Below, one piece after another: positions 7,904 to 16,194 of a stretch of 64,000 nucleotides of DNA. How positions within the stretch are numbered: position 1 is the stretch's first letter; every line of letters begins with the position of its first letter. Origin of the DNA: Alkalicoccus saliphilus (GTDB taxonomy: Bacteria > Bacillota > Bacilli > Bacillales > Salisediminibacteriaceae); the NCBI RefSeq assembly GCF_003044065.1, contig NZ_PZJJ01000002.1:178881-242880 (forward strand), given 5' to 3'. Below the pieces are notes generated by a model. That model worked only from the letters and a program-made list of their open reading frames with translations. It had not been told where the DNA came from and searched no databases. Both the position numbers and the translations under genes were made by a program.

Positions 7904-8210
7904 TTTTCTTAGCAGTTGTTTTAACTGTGATATTTATCAGTCTGATTAAAAGTAATTCAAGTCTGCGACGATTTGCTGCCGGCTCCGGAAACAATTTTTC
8001 AAATCGTATGAAGACAAAATTCCCCGTTTTAAAATATCATTTTCGCTTGCCGCTCATAGAAGACATGTACTGAGAGAGTAAGAATGACTTGTATAAACCT
8101 GAAAAAAATGCTCTTTTATGTATAGGAGGTTCTTTTTTTCCATCTGGGATTACAGGAGAACCATGTATCACAGAATAATTATTAAGAAAATAAGATTTAA
8201 TCCACATATT
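7904..8210. other. Intergenic stretch downstream of dapL; no supported gene
   Basis: About 300 bases between the convergent dapL and ponA genes. A 64-codon frame overlapping the dapL end opens with a hydrophobic stretch but has no Shine-Dalgarno. An AGGAGG at 8125 is followed by no usable start codon. I see no repeat or RNA here other than the shared terminator that follows. Confidence 0.5.
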
Positions 8211-8243
8211 AAGAGCCGGTCCTTCACATAAGGACCGGCTCTT
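8211..8243. terminator. Bidirectional terminator between dapL and ponA
   Basis: AAGAGCCGGTCCTT (8211-8224) pairs perfectly with 8230-8243 around a five-base loop, with T tracts on the plus-strand side. On the minus strand it begins two bases after the ponA stop codon. Confidence 0.9.
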
Positions 8244-8244
8244 T

Positions 8245-11106
8245 TTATTCTTCATTGTTCTGGTTAGTCTCAGGATTATTCGTACTGTTGAATTCTTCAC
8301 CATTACTGCTGTCGTTTGCATTCGTGGAAGATTCGACGTTATTTGAGGAATTGACGTTATCTGTGTTAACGTTCTCCTCTGGAGCAGACTCATCATTCTC
8401 CTGCGAATTATTTGACTCTGATGATTCTTCCTGATCAGACTCGTTGTTGCTGGAATTATTTTCTTCGTTTCCATCGCTATTTTCTTCTTCCGGTGTATTT
8501 TCTTCATTATCATTGCTGGTGGAGCCGTTGTTATTGTTTTCCGAACTGTTATTTTCACCGGAATTTTCTTCTGTGTTTTCCTCATTTTCATTGTCTTCAT
8601 TATTTTCATTTTCGTTTCCGATGTTACTTTCGTTCTCTGGTGTTTCATTTTCCTCATTGTTCTGAGGATCATTCTCTTCTTCATTATTTTCGTTCTCATT
8701 ATTGTTTTCATCGTCTGTATCGTCAGGTACAGTTACTTCCACAGAGGAAGAATCACCAGCGGATTCATTATCTTCATCTACGGGAGTGACACGTATAGTA
8801 TAAGTTTCTCCGGAATCAGGATCGCTGATAGAAGAGCTCATTTGTTTTGTCGTATCGACCGTTGTGAAGGAATCTGAACCGGATACAGAAGCTTCGACAA
8901 GGAGACTGAATGATTCAAGTTCATCTTCAGGAAAGCTCCATTCGATGTCGATAGAATTATTTTCTTCATTATAGGAGGCACTCAGGTTTTGAATGCCGGA
9001 TGCATCTTCGGATTCAAACTCTTCTGAAACCGATTCCGGTTCAGTTCCCCGTACAAAAAATTCACGTATTATCTCACTTTCAGGGGTGTCGCTGCTTGGA
9101 AGAAGGCCGGTTGATTCCTCAATCGCTACTTCAACAACAGAATCAGGCTGATGGAAATTCTCTGTGTCCATTCCTTCATGGGAGTAATTCATTACCGCTT
9201 CAAAAATATCCATGGAGATGTGATGCTCATTGTTGTCCCTTGAAATGTATCCATCTGCATGGGAAGGATAGCCGGTCCACACAGAGGCCGTCAGTTCAGG
9301 AGAATATCCGACAAACCAGGCATCAGGCTGACCACCGGATGGGATATTGTATCTATCCCGGTCTTCCGGTGTAAAGTTACTTGAGCCGGTTTTTCCGGCA
9401 GCATCAAAGTCTCCGAGCTGCAGCCTGGAAGCTGTCCCGTCTGTCAGAACATCGCGCAGCATATCTGAAATCATAAAAGCTGTGTAGTCGTTCATAGCCC
9501 GTGTTTCTTCCGGACTCATATCGATAACCTGTCCGTCAGGAAATTCCACCTGGCGGACGGTGTGAGGCTCGTTAAAGTTACCCTGGTTACCGAAAGCTCC
9601 ATAAGCTCCAGCCATCTCAAATGAAGAAGTACCATTTGCACCAAGGGCATAGGACTCGACCATCGTTTCCACTTCGATACCCAGACGTTCCGCAAATTCC
9701 TCCGCATTATTGAGGCCGGTTTCCTGAAGAGCTTTTACTGCAGGAATATTAAGAGAATCTTTCAAAGCTTCTCTTATAGAAACATCGCCACGGTAACTGT
9801 CACTGTTAAAGTTAGTTACAGGGGTGTTATCTGCATCAGAATACTGGTGGGGTTCGTCTGTAAGCTGGTGATAGGTGGACCATTGTTCGTTGTCAATGGC
9901 AGGACCGTAGGCGAATATAGGTTTACTTGTAGAGCCTGCCTGCCGGCTCGGGTTGGTAGCCCAGTTATAGCCTCTGGCAGCTTCGGCTTCTTCACGCATG
10001 CCGCCGATCGCGTGGACCTGGCCGTTCTTAGTGTTCATCAAAGTAATTCCGGCCTGCATGTATTCGTCGGGAAACTGAATATATTCATCCGACTGCATGA
10101 CAGTTTCTACATGTTCCTGAAGATCCTGATCGAGATTCGTATGGATGGTCATACCACCGGTATAAATATCGGAGGATTCTATTCCGTCGATATTTTCAAC
10201 TTCGTTCAGCACTTCATCTATATAGGACTGATACTGCCCTGTTTCACGCTCGCTTTTTTCCAGCTGTTCTTCAATTGGTACGCTTTTTGCCTGTTCACCT
10301 TCCTGCTCGGAAATTTTATCATAGTGAACCATTCTGTCGATAACTGTGTTGCGGCGGTTTTCGGCCGCTTCGGGATGATTAAAAGGGTTATGGGCCGTCG
10401 GCCGCTGCGGAATACCGGCAAGAAGGGCGGCATCTTCAATATTCAGTTCAGAAAGATCTTTACTGAAGTAATAGTTGGCCGCTTCTACAATTCCATAGCG
10501 TCCATCTGAAAAGTAAATCGCATTAACGTACATTTCTAAAATCTGATCTTTTGTATAATGCTGCTCCAGCTGTACTGCAAGGTACTGCTCCTGGAGTTTT
10601 CTTGTTATTGTTTTGTCAAAATCAAAATACAGATTTTTAACGACCTGCTGTGTAATAGTACTTGCGCCTTCACTGCCGAATCCGCTTCTGAAATTGGCGA
10701 CGACAGCTCCGCCGACCCTGCGCAGATCGATACCAAAATGATCGTAAAATCTGGCGTCTTCAATTGATAGTACAGCATCTTTCATTACTTCCGGAACTTC
10801 TTCAATATCTGCTGACCTTCTGTTCTCAGAACTTTCGAGTGTAGTAACGACTTCACCATCCATGTCAAGAATTTCAGGGTTCTGTGCCAGCGTGAGCTGT
10901 TCGTGGTCGAGATCCGGAGCACCCCGTATAATAGCGAAAGCACTGATACCGCCTGCTATCACACCGATGAGAAGAAGAATCATTAAAACGAGAATCGCCT
11001 TTTTAAGCCAATCTTTCTGAAACAGACCGGCCTTTTTTGCTGTCTTATTATTCTTTTCAGATTTGTTCTCAGATCTTCTAGCTTTCCGTGACAGATTGTC
11101 TGCCAT
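8245..11106 (-). CDS. ponA: Class A penicillin-binding protein 1A/1B with long acidic C-terminal tail
   Basis: Bifunctional peptidoglycan glycosyltransferase/transpeptidase (953 aa; B. subtilis PonA is 914). Order: basic cytoplasmic tail (1-35), one membrane helix (about 36-60), GT51 domain with EDARFYDHFGID (catalytic Glu) and GASTITQQ, and a transpeptidase domain with STSK (active Ser), SLN and KTGSS. A fibronectin-III-like domain follows (about 690-785). The last 160 or so residues are almost only Asn, Glu, Ser, Asp, Gln, Gly and Thr, with no Lys/Arg and hardly any bulky residues. Such tails occur in this family but this one is long. recU lies 35 bases upstream in the same direction, the classical recU-ponA operon. 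Confidence 0.96.
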   Translation of the reverse strand: MADNLSRKARRSENKSEKNNKTAKKAGLFQKDWLKKAILVLMILLLIGVIAGGISAFAIIRGAPDLDHEQLTLAQNPEILDMDGEVVTTLESSENRRSADIEEVPEVMKDAVLSIEDARFYDHFGIDLRRVGGAVVANFRSGFGSEGASTITQQVVKNLYFDFDKTITRKLQEQYLAVQLEQHYTKDQILEMYVNAIYFSDGRYGIVEAANYYFSKDLSELNIEDAALLAGIPQRPTAHNPFNHPEAAENRRNTVIDRMVHYDKISEQEGEQAKSVPIEEQLEKSERETGQYQSYIDEVLNEVENIDGIESSDIYTGGMTIHTNLDQDLQEHVETVMQSDEYIQFPDEYMQAGITLMNTKNGQVHAIGGMREEAEAARGYNWATNPSRQAGSTSKPIFAYGPAIDNEQWSTYHQLTDEPHQYSDADNTPVTNFNSDSYRGDVSIREALKDSLNIPAVKALQETGLNNAEEFAERLGIEVETMVESYALGANGTSSFEMAGAYGAFGNQGNFNEPHTVRQVEFPDGQVIDMSPEETRAMNDYTAFMISDMLRDVLTDGTASRLQLGDFDAAGKTGSSNFTPEDRDRYNIPSGGQPDAWFVGYSPELTASVWTGYPSHADGYISRDNNEHHISMDIFEAVMNYSHEGMDTENFHQPDSVVEVAIEESTGLLPSSDTPESEIIREFFVRGTEPESVSEEFESEDASGIQNLSASYNEENNSIDIEWSFPEDELESFSLLVEASVSGSDSFTTVDTTKQMSSSISDPDSGETYTIRVTPVDEDNESAGDSSSVEVTVPDDTDDENNNENENNEEENDPQNNEENETPENESNIGNENENNEDNENEENTEENSGENNSSENNNNGSTSNDNEENTPEEENSDGNEENNSSNNESDQEESSESNNSQENDESAPEENVNTDNVNSSNNVESSTNANDSSNGEEFNSTNNPETNQNNEE

Positions 11107-11141
11107 GATACATCTTCCTTTCTAACTTTAACAAAAATTAC

Positions 11142-11759
11142 CTAATAGGTTTCACGAGCGAGCCATGTGTCTACAGCTGATAAATAATCTATCCGGGGGC
11201 TGTATCCGGTCTTCACGAGAAAACCGTGATATTCGATATCTTTTTTTGGAATAGATTTTCGGCTTTCCTCTTTGTTTTCATACCATTCCACAAAAAAAGC
11301 TCCTGGGACGAGATAAATTTCTTCATGCAGACGAAAATGGAGCAGAACAAAAGACACTCCCTGCTGCTTAAGTACGGCTTTCATATGGTCGATTTGATGG
11401 GCATGAAAGTTTTTAAGAGGAAAACTTGTTTTGTTACGGGTTTCTTTCGCTTCAAAATCGATATACCTGCCTTTGTAAACTCCATTGAAGTCAGTCGTAG
11501 ACGGTTTTTGAAAATAAGCCTCTGTAACAACTGCTGCACTTCGCTGCGGATAGTGGACGTTGACGATCTGCAGAGGAGTAGGTTTTTTATGGATAACAGC
11601 CAGACCGTGGGTGAGGTAGTATTCACCGGAAGCCTGAATGTCTTCTTCAAAACTCATTCCCCGGTTGCTGAACCGGCTGTCTTTATTGTAGTCGTTCTTT
11701 TTTCTTTCCGGGATTCGCTTTTTTTCAAATTTTTTTCCGTTAGGATAACGGATAGCCAT
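11142..11759 (-). CDS. recU: Holliday junction resolvase RecU
   Basis: Endonuclease resolving four-way junctions in recombination and chromosome segregation in Firmicutes (205 aa, usual length). It shows the N-terminal basic/flexible stalk ([11 protein letters not shown]), the invariant RGMSFEEDI, and the metal-binding core [20 protein letters not shown] with its Asp, Glu and Lys. ATG at 11759 has GGAGGT seven bases upstream. It precedes ponA as in other Bacillaceae, and is divergent from the yppE-type gene, again as in B. subtilis. Confidence 0.96.
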   Translation of the reverse strand: MAIRYPNGKKFEKKRIPERKKNDYNKDSRFSNRGMSFEEDIQASGEYYLTHGLAVIHKKPTPLQIVNVHYPQRSAAVVTEAYFQKPSTTDFNGVYKGRYIDFEAKETRNKTSFPLKNFHAHQIDHMKAVLKQQGVSFVLLHFRLHEEIYLVPGAFFVEWYENKEESRKSIPKKDIEYHGFLVKTGYSPRIDYLSAVDTWLARETY

Positions 11760-11884
11760 GGTGATACCTCCATTGCTCGAAAAATCATCACTTTATCATA
11801 CCATAGCGGAGAGTAATCACATAACAGGAATTTCTCATTAGCAAGAAGAAAGTGATTCTGTTACAATCATCGTGAGGTGAAATA

Positions 11885-12265
11885 ATGTCTATTCAAGAAG
11901 AACAGCTATTGAAACAAACAAACAGCCTGAGGGCGATGAATGATAAAGCATACGAGAATTTTCAGCGATTTCGGCTTGGAGAAGAAGAGGCGGATTTTTA
12001 CGATCACGTAAAACCTTTTGCAGATGAAGTAAGGGAAAGCCTGGAAGAGTGGGTACCTCATGTACTGAAATATCTGGAAAAAAGAAAGCCGGATTATATT
12101 CACGCCCAGCAGATTGATCAGCTTGCTGAAAACTTCGAAATGGTTTCGGTCAGCTGTTTCCAGAAAGACACCAAAAAGAAACGTTTTAATGAACAGTACA
12201 AATCTATTGAGTATACGCTGAAGATGGTAGCTCATTCTATAGAAAACGTAAAGGAGCAGAAGTAA
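11885..12265 (+). CDS. yppE: YppE-like protein (DUF1798 family)
   Basis: Small cytoplasmic four-helix-type protein of unknown function (126 aa) found next to recU-ponA in Bacillaceae. Family features are the N-terminal LL--T--L, the FYDHVKPFAD segment, the HVLKYLEKRKPDYIHAQQI helix and SCFQKDTKKKRFNEQYKSI towards the C-terminus. A GTGAGG site precedes ATG. A TGTTACAAT extended -10 element is at 11859-11867. A lipoprotein gene begins one base after its stop codon, so the two are probably cotranscribed. Confidence 0.88.
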   Translation: MSIQEEQLLKQTNSLRAMNDKAYENFQRFRLGEEEADFYDHVKPFADEVRESLEEWVPHVLKYLEKRKPDYIHAQQIDQLAENFEMVSVSCFQKDTKKKRFNEQYKSIEYTLKMVAHSIENVKEQK

Positions 12266-12266
12266 C

Positions 12267-12710
12267 GTGGGGCGATTTATGGGATTCCTGTTCATTTTAG
12301 CAGCTTTGGCAGGCTGTGGAGACGATGAGGAATGGGCAGAGGCCGAAAGAGAAAGTGCTGAAGCGGAGAAAGAATTTATTGAAAACTATTTTACAGCCTG
12401 GGAAGAAAGCCTGGAATATCAGAATTTTTCCATGGTGGAACCGTATTTTGTTATTAATACGCATGGATATCATACAGAAAGAAGGCACCATCAGCAGCTT
12501 GTTTCTTCAAGGAAAATGGAAGAAATCGGGACAGTGAATGAGATAACTCCTCAGGAAAATCAGTATGGGGATGAAAGAATGAAAGTCGAGGCAGAGTTTT
12601 CGATTCAGGAACGGGGAGAAATTTCTTCTGAAACAAGAACCAGATATTTTTACTTGATGCAGGATAATGATGACTGGAAAGTAGATGCCATCGGAAGAGA
12701 GGATTCCTGA
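12267..12710 (+). CDS. Predicted lipoprotein with NTF2-like domain
   Basis: A 147-aa exported lipoprotein. The short signal peptide (GRFMGFLFILAALAGC) carries a lipobox LAGC, so signal peptidase II would cleave before Cys17 and the protein would sit on the outer face of the membrane. After an acidic helix the remainder (about 35-145, EFIENYFTAWEE ... RYFYLMQDNDDWKVDAI) has the pattern of NTF2-like folds such as the C-terminal domain of TcaA-type proteins. The start is GTG, with AAGGAG ten bases upstream inside the end of yppE. A strong terminator follows. The specific role is unknown. Confidence 0.8.
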   Translation: MGRFMGFLFILAALAGCGDDEEWAEAERESAEAEKEFIENYFTAWEESLEYQNFSMVEPYFVINTHGYHTERRHHQQLVSSRKMEEIGTVNEITPQENQYGDERMKVEAEFSIQERGEISSETRTRYFYLMQDNDDWKVDAIGREDS

Positions 12711-12755
12711 TTATAAAGTTTAGAACGTGGAAAAGCAGCAACCGCATATTCTTCA

Positions 12756-12788
12756 AAAACAGAAGTACTGGACCAGTACTTCTGTTTT
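12756..12788 (+). terminator. Terminator of the yppE-lipoprotein unit
   Basis: A near-perfect palindrome AAACAGAAGTACTGG / CCAGTACTTCTGTTT, with a one-base centre at 12772 and a final run of T. Confidence 0.85.
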
Positions 12789-12920
12789 TCAGGTTGATAA
12801 CACATTTTTTTACATGCATATTTTTCCAGGTTCCTGCTTACGTCCCCGGAAGATGCTTTAAGTCCCGTCGATTAACTATGGAGAATCTCACATAGAAGCT
12901 GTACGTTCAGGGAGAGCAGG

Positions 12921-13550
12921 TTAAATCTGTTCTACGTCGGAAACCCGGAACCCTTCATCTTCCAGATGGCGTATGAGCTGTGAGAGTTTTTCTTCAGGCA
13001 TATCTTTAGGAAGAGTAATGATAACTCGGCGGAAAAAAGTACTTTCGTTATCAAGCGTCATCATGCTGTAAATCGAAGTATAATCTTTGATTTTAGCCAT
13101 GATCGCACTTAGAGCTCCCTGATATTCCTGTGTAGAAATAGTCATCGTATGATTCCCTTTTTTAATACCCCATGAATCTTCCAGAATGCCCATTACATTT
13201 GCATGTGTAAGAATTCCGGTAAAGTGTCCGAGCTCGTCTGTAACAGCGAGATAAGGGTATTTTTTTATTGATGAAAAAATGCGGAAAAATGAAGCCCGTT
13301 CCTGGATGAATACGTCAGTGTCTTGCAAAAGTGTAGTGACAGGTTCTTTAATATCTGCACTCCCGCGCCATAGAGCTTGATAAATCAGCTGGGCATATAT
13401 ATTTCCTTTAAATGTCTTTTCATCATCTGACAAAACAGGGATACATCTGTAGCCACTGCTTTCCAGAACTTCAAGAGCTTTCTCGATTGAATATGTATCA
13501 AGACAAAATCGGACTTTTGATTTAGGAATTATATTATATTTAATCTGCAT
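12921..13550 (-). CDS. cbpA: CBS-ACT domain protein, cyclic di-AMP-binding CbpA family
   Basis: A 209-aa cytoplasmic protein with a tandem CBS pair (about residues 1-125; SIEKALEVLESSGYRCIPVLS and AVTDELGHFTGILTHANVM regions) and a C-terminal ACT-like domain (about 135-207; MTISTQEYQGALSAIM). CBS-ACT proteins of this length match Listeria CbpA, a receptor for the second messenger c-di-AMP; YkuL/DarB lacks the ACT part. What it regulates in this organism is not visible. ATG follows GGAGGAAGTCA. It is monocistronic with its own strong promoter at 13582-13609. Confidence 0.83.
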   Translation of the reverse strand: MQIKYNIIPKSKVRFCLDTYSIEKALEVLESSGYRCIPVLSDDEKTFKGNIYAQLIYQALWRGSADIKEPVTTLLQDTDVFIQERASFFRIFSSIKKYPYLAVTDELGHFTGILTHANVMGILEDSWGIKKGNHTMTISTQEYQGALSAIMAKIKDYTSIYSMMTLDNESTFFRRVIITLPKDMPEEKLSQLIRHLEDEGFRVSDVEQI

Positions 13551-13581
13551 TGACTTCCTCCTTCATTATTAGGGTGCTTTC

Positions 13582-13609
13582 ATTATATCTTATAAAGAAA
13601 CAAAAACAA
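13582..13609 (-). promoter_or_regulatory. SigA-type promoter of cbpA
   Basis: Minus-strand TTGTTT (13609-13604), a 16-base spacer and a consensus TATAAT (13587-13582), about 30 bases before the start codon. Confidence 0.65.
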
Positions 13610-13799
13610 ATAATGTAAAAAAGAAAGATGACCAATTATGATATACTTAATTTATTCGGCAGCTTGTTCTTACTAAAAAAACCAAGAGAAAATTGAAAGT
13701 TTATTTTGTTAACAGAAAGAGAGGATTTTATATCTCTCTTACATGTTTCTAATGCAGAAGGTTGGAAGATAACCGTGGAACAGAGAGGGGTGCATTACT

Positions 13800-14357
13800 A
13801 TGAAAGCGCTTTTAGTAATAGATTACACAAACGATTTTGTAGCCGAAGATGGAAAGCTCACCTGTGGAGAGAGAGGCCAGTCGATAGAGGGGCGGATTAC
13901 TGAACTGTCCCGATCATTCATTGAAGCGGGAGAATATACAGTCTTTGCTGTCGATGCGCACGATGAAGGAGATACGTATCATCCGGAGTACCGTCTGTTT
14001 CCTCCTCACAATATTAAAGGTACGAAAGGGCGTAAACTCTACGGAGAGCTTGGAGAATATATCGAATCTTTGAAGGATTATCCTTATGTATGGATGGATA
14101 AAACCCGGTACAGTGCCTTTGTCGGAACAGATCTTGAATTAAAGCTCCGCGAACGGCATATTAACGATCTTCACCTCGCAGGAGTGTGCACAGATATTTG
14201 TGTGCTTCATACGGCAGTGGACGCTTATAATAAAGGATTTAATGTGACCGTGCACGCAGATGCGGTAGAAAGTTTTGATCCAGAGGGGCACGACTGGGCG
14301 CTCAGACACTTTGAACAAACGCTTGGAGCTGAAGTTGTGAAGAAAAAAGATGATTAA
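13800..14357 (+). CDS. pncA: Nicotinamidase-type isochorismatase-family hydrolase
   Basis: Predicted nicotinamidase, converting nicotinamide to nicotinate for NAD salvage (185 aa, usual size). The catalytic triad is visible: Asp in LVIDYTNDF (residue 7 or 11), Lys in WMDKTRYSAF, and Cys in GVCTDICVLHT, where the cis-peptide precedes the nucleophile. The His of VDAHDEGDTYHPEY and nearby residues fit the metal site. GAGAGGGGTG lies upstream of ATG. Other isochorismatase-type amidohydrolases are possible, but similarity to the Bacillus YueJ/PncA type is good. Confidence 0.85.
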   Translation: MKALLVIDYTNDFVAEDGKLTCGERGQSIEGRITELSRSFIEAGEYTVFAVDAHDEGDTYHPEYRLFPPHNIKGTKGRKLYGELGEYIESLKDYPYVWMDKTRYSAFVGTDLELKLRERHINDLHLAGVCTDICVLHTAVDAYNKGFNVTVHADAVESFDPEGHDWALRHFEQTLGAEVVKKKDD

Positions 14358-14402
14358 AAAAGGCTGCTCCTGGGAAATGAAACGTAGAAGGAGGGTTTCG
14401 TT

Positions 14403-14609
14403 ATGGAACTAAAATCAGCGAGAAAAAAATTAGAAGAACTGACCCAGGCGAGTCAGGAACTTAAAAATACTTACATGCGTCTGGATGAAAATGAAAAAGC
14501 GGAGTTTAATGCGGGTTACGAGCTGTCAGATGATTTTGAAATAGTGGCCCGGGCCCTTTTTAACTGGAATGAAGTGCAGCACGGGGAAGGCCACCCGGAA
14601 AAAAGATAG
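14403..14609 (+). CDS. Small helical protein of unknown function (68 aa)
   Basis: I do not recognise a family. The gene has AAGGAGGG eight bases before its ATG and is followed within ten bases by an intrinsic terminator, so it is probably real and the last gene of a unit with pncA (46-base gap). The product is charged and predicted helical (KSARKKLEELTQASQELKN, then YELSDDFEIVARALFNW), without signal peptide or membrane helix. Confidence 0.7.
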   Translation: MELKSARKKLEELTQASQELKNTYMRLDENEKAEFNAGYELSDDFEIVARALFNWNEVQHGEGHPEKR

Positions 14610-14618
14610 TAAGACATG

Positions 14619-14645
14619 GTGCCTCGTTTACGGGGCGCTTTTTTT
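14619..14645 (+). terminator. Terminator after the 68-aa gene
   Basis: GTGCCTCG (14619-14626) pairs with CGGGGCGC (14631-14638), including two G-U pairs, and is followed by seven T. Confidence 0.75.
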
Positions 14646-14813
14646 GGCTCTGTTAAAGTTTCGTGTTAATAGAATAGAAGACACTTCGCCCGCAGCATAT
14701 CTATTACGAGACAGACTGAAAGTAATGGTTCTTTCCATGATTAACAATAAACTAAGGTTTTAATAGGAATTTACTAAAGATCGGGTCAAAACAGAGCCGG
14801 AGAGGAGAGTATC

Positions 14814-15425
14814 ATGTGGATCGACATATCAAGAAGTCTTCATGAAGGCATGGAAGTTTTTCCAGGAGACAGTGAATTCCAGTATTCAAAAGAGCTGGAC
14901 ATGAATAAAGGAAGCACAGTAAATACAGGTGTCTTCAAAATGAACACACATACCGGGACGCATCTTGACGCTCCCTACCATTATGATATTTACGGAAAGA
15001 AAATTAATGAATTGGACATTAATGAAGTATGTGGAAAAGCGGAAGTTTTTGATCTGACCGGGCTGGAAGCAGTTGCGGAAGAATGTATTAAAGAAAAAAT
15101 ATCGGGCCGGACTGAGATAATTCTTTTTCGACTCAAAGAAAAAGGCACCGCCTTTTCCACTTATCCTCCTTTTACAGCCTCGGCTGTAAAAGCGCTCGCC
15201 GACAGGGGCGTACGTGTTATAGGAGTGGATACGCCGTCGGTAGATCCCGCCACGAGTGAAGAGCTTCCGGCTCATCATATGTGCCGTACCAAGAATATGT
15301 TAATATTAGAGGGGCTGAATCTTGAAGGTATAAAAGAAGGTACGTACGAACTTGCTGCAATGCCGCTGAATCTTTTTGAAGCCGACGGCAGCCCGGTACG
15401 TGCAGCTTTGAGACAATGGAGGTAG
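14814..15425 (+). CDS. kynB: Cyclase-family metal hydrolase, kynurenine formamidase-like
   Basis: Member of the bacterial cyclase/arylformamidase family (203 aa), whose best known member hydrolyses N-formylkynurenine to kynurenine. The metal-binding signature HTGTHLDAPYH is at about residues 43-53 and the later GVDTPSVDP and ALPAHH-type motif (SEELPAHHMC) agree with KynB. ATG follows GGAGAGG. No tryptophan dioxygenase or kynureninase is nearby, so the physiological substrate is uncertain. A thioredoxin-like gene starts seven bases after its stop, followed by a second one, forming a three-gene operon. Confidence 0.82.
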   Translation: MWIDISRSLHEGMEVFPGDSEFQYSKELDMNKGSTVNTGVFKMNTHTGTHLDAPYHYDIYGKKINELDINEVCGKAEVFDLTGLEAVAEECIKEKISGRTEIILFRLKEKGTAFSTYPPFTASAVKALADRGVRVIGVDTPSVDPATSEELPAHHMCRTKNMLILEGLNLEGIKEGTYELAAMPLNLFEADGSPVRAALRQWR

Positions 15426-15431
15426 AAGTAT

Positions 15432-15731
15432 TTGCAGAACAATTTACAAAGTCATGTAGAAAACCATGAACGAAGCCTTGTATATTTTCACACGCCTATG
15501 TGCGGGACGTGTGCCCTGGCTGAAACCTACCTGGACATTGCGTCTGAGATGGATTCAGTCCCTCCTTTATTAAAGGTGGATATTAATTTTAGTCCGCAGA
15601 CAGCAGAAAAATGGAAAATCGAAAGTGTTCCGTGTCTTGTACTTATTGATAATAATAGACTGGAACAAAAAATGTACGCATTCGAAAATGTTTTGAAAAT
15701 CTACAATTTTGCAAGAGGTGAAAGAGTATGA
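15432..15731 (+). CDS. Thioredoxin-like protein with CGTC active site
   Basis: A 99-aa thioredoxin-fold protein with the redox motif CGTC (HTPMCGTCALAE, about residues 24-27) and the cis-Pro loop ESVPCLVLID. The Cys next to the cis-Pro is unusual for thioredoxins. The start is TTG, supported by GGAGGT eight bases upstream; no ATG gives a full-length domain. It resembles Bacillus YusE/YtpP-type cytoplasmic thioredoxin-like proteins. It sits between kynB and a TlpA-like gene and overlaps the latter by four bases (ATGA). Confidence 0.85.
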   Translation: MQNNLQSHVENHERSLVYFHTPMCGTCALAETYLDIASEMDSVPPLLKVDINFSPQTAEKWKIESVPCLVLIDNNRLEQKMYAFENVLKIYNFARGERV

Positions 15732-16147
15732 GTATGCCGGCATTTGAACTATATGATATAGAAGAAAAAAGAAAGTACAGTTCGGAAGAATTCCAGGGAA
15801 AACCGTTGATTATCACTTTCTGGGTTTCCTGGTGTCCGGACTGCAACCGGGACCTGGAGGCCAAAAAAGTATTTTACGAAGCTATGGACTCCGATCGTCT
15901 TAATATGGTCATGATCCACGTCCCGGGGAGAGAGTCTGAAAAGGGAGCAGGGCTGAAACACTACCGCGACAATAATTTCCCTTTTCTTTCCCTGCAGGAC
16001 AACGGACAAAAAACGTACGATGCTTACCAGTGCATGACCCTTCCAACTACAGTAGTGGTAGATAAAAACGGAGGGGTAGAGGCTAAATTCCATGATAAAG
16101 CTTCCATTCAGGACATGATGCCTGCAGTAGCACGTGTGATGATGTAA
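15728..16147 (+). CDS. TlpA/ResA-like redoxin with CPDC active site
   Basis: A 139-aa protein of the AhpC/TSA-redoxin branch of the thioredoxin fold. It has the active site WVSWCPDCNRD (about residues 36-46) and the cis-Pro loop CMTLPTTVVVDKNG. No signal peptide or membrane anchor is visible, so unlike ResA it is predicted cytoplasmic. The ATG overlaps the stop of the upstream thioredoxin-like gene (ATGA). Two adjacent thioredoxin folds with different motifs (CGTC, CPDC) suggest a donor-acceptor redox pair, which is inference. Confidence 0.85.
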   Translation: MSMPAFELYDIEEKRKYSSEEFQGKPLIITFWVSWCPDCNRDLEAKKVFYEAMDSDRLNMVMIHVPGRESEKGAGLKHYRDNNFPFLSLQDNGQKTYDAYQCMTLPTTVVVDKNGGVEAKFHDKASIQDMMPAVARVMM

Positions 16148-16157
16148 CAAATAAAAA

Positions 16158-16189
16158 TGCCGCTGAAGCAGTCAAGTTCTTCAGCGGCA
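16158..16189 (-). terminator. Terminator of the phosphoesterase gene (and possibly the redoxin operon)
   Basis: TGCCGCTGAAG (16158-16168) pairs with CTTCAGCGGCA (16179-16189). On the minus strand it is followed by TTTTTATTTG, six bases past the stop of the gene at 16195. Confidence 0.8.
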
Positions 16190-16194
16190 GGCAG

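Noticed and set aside
7879..8073. 64-codon frame with a hydrophobic start overlapping the end of dapL
   Set aside because: No Shine-Dalgarno before the ATG and the hydrophobic run is a shifted reading of dapL codons plus intergenic sequence.
8037..8711. Long basic, Met/Thr/Lys-rich reading frame opposite the ponA tail
   Set aside because: It is a shifted reading of the low-complexity Asn/Glu codons of ponA; no ribosome site and no plausible protein composition.
13706..13903. Small frame just upstream of and overlapping pncA
   Set aside because: Overlaps the pncA start in another frame and lacks a ribosome site; probably leader sequence.
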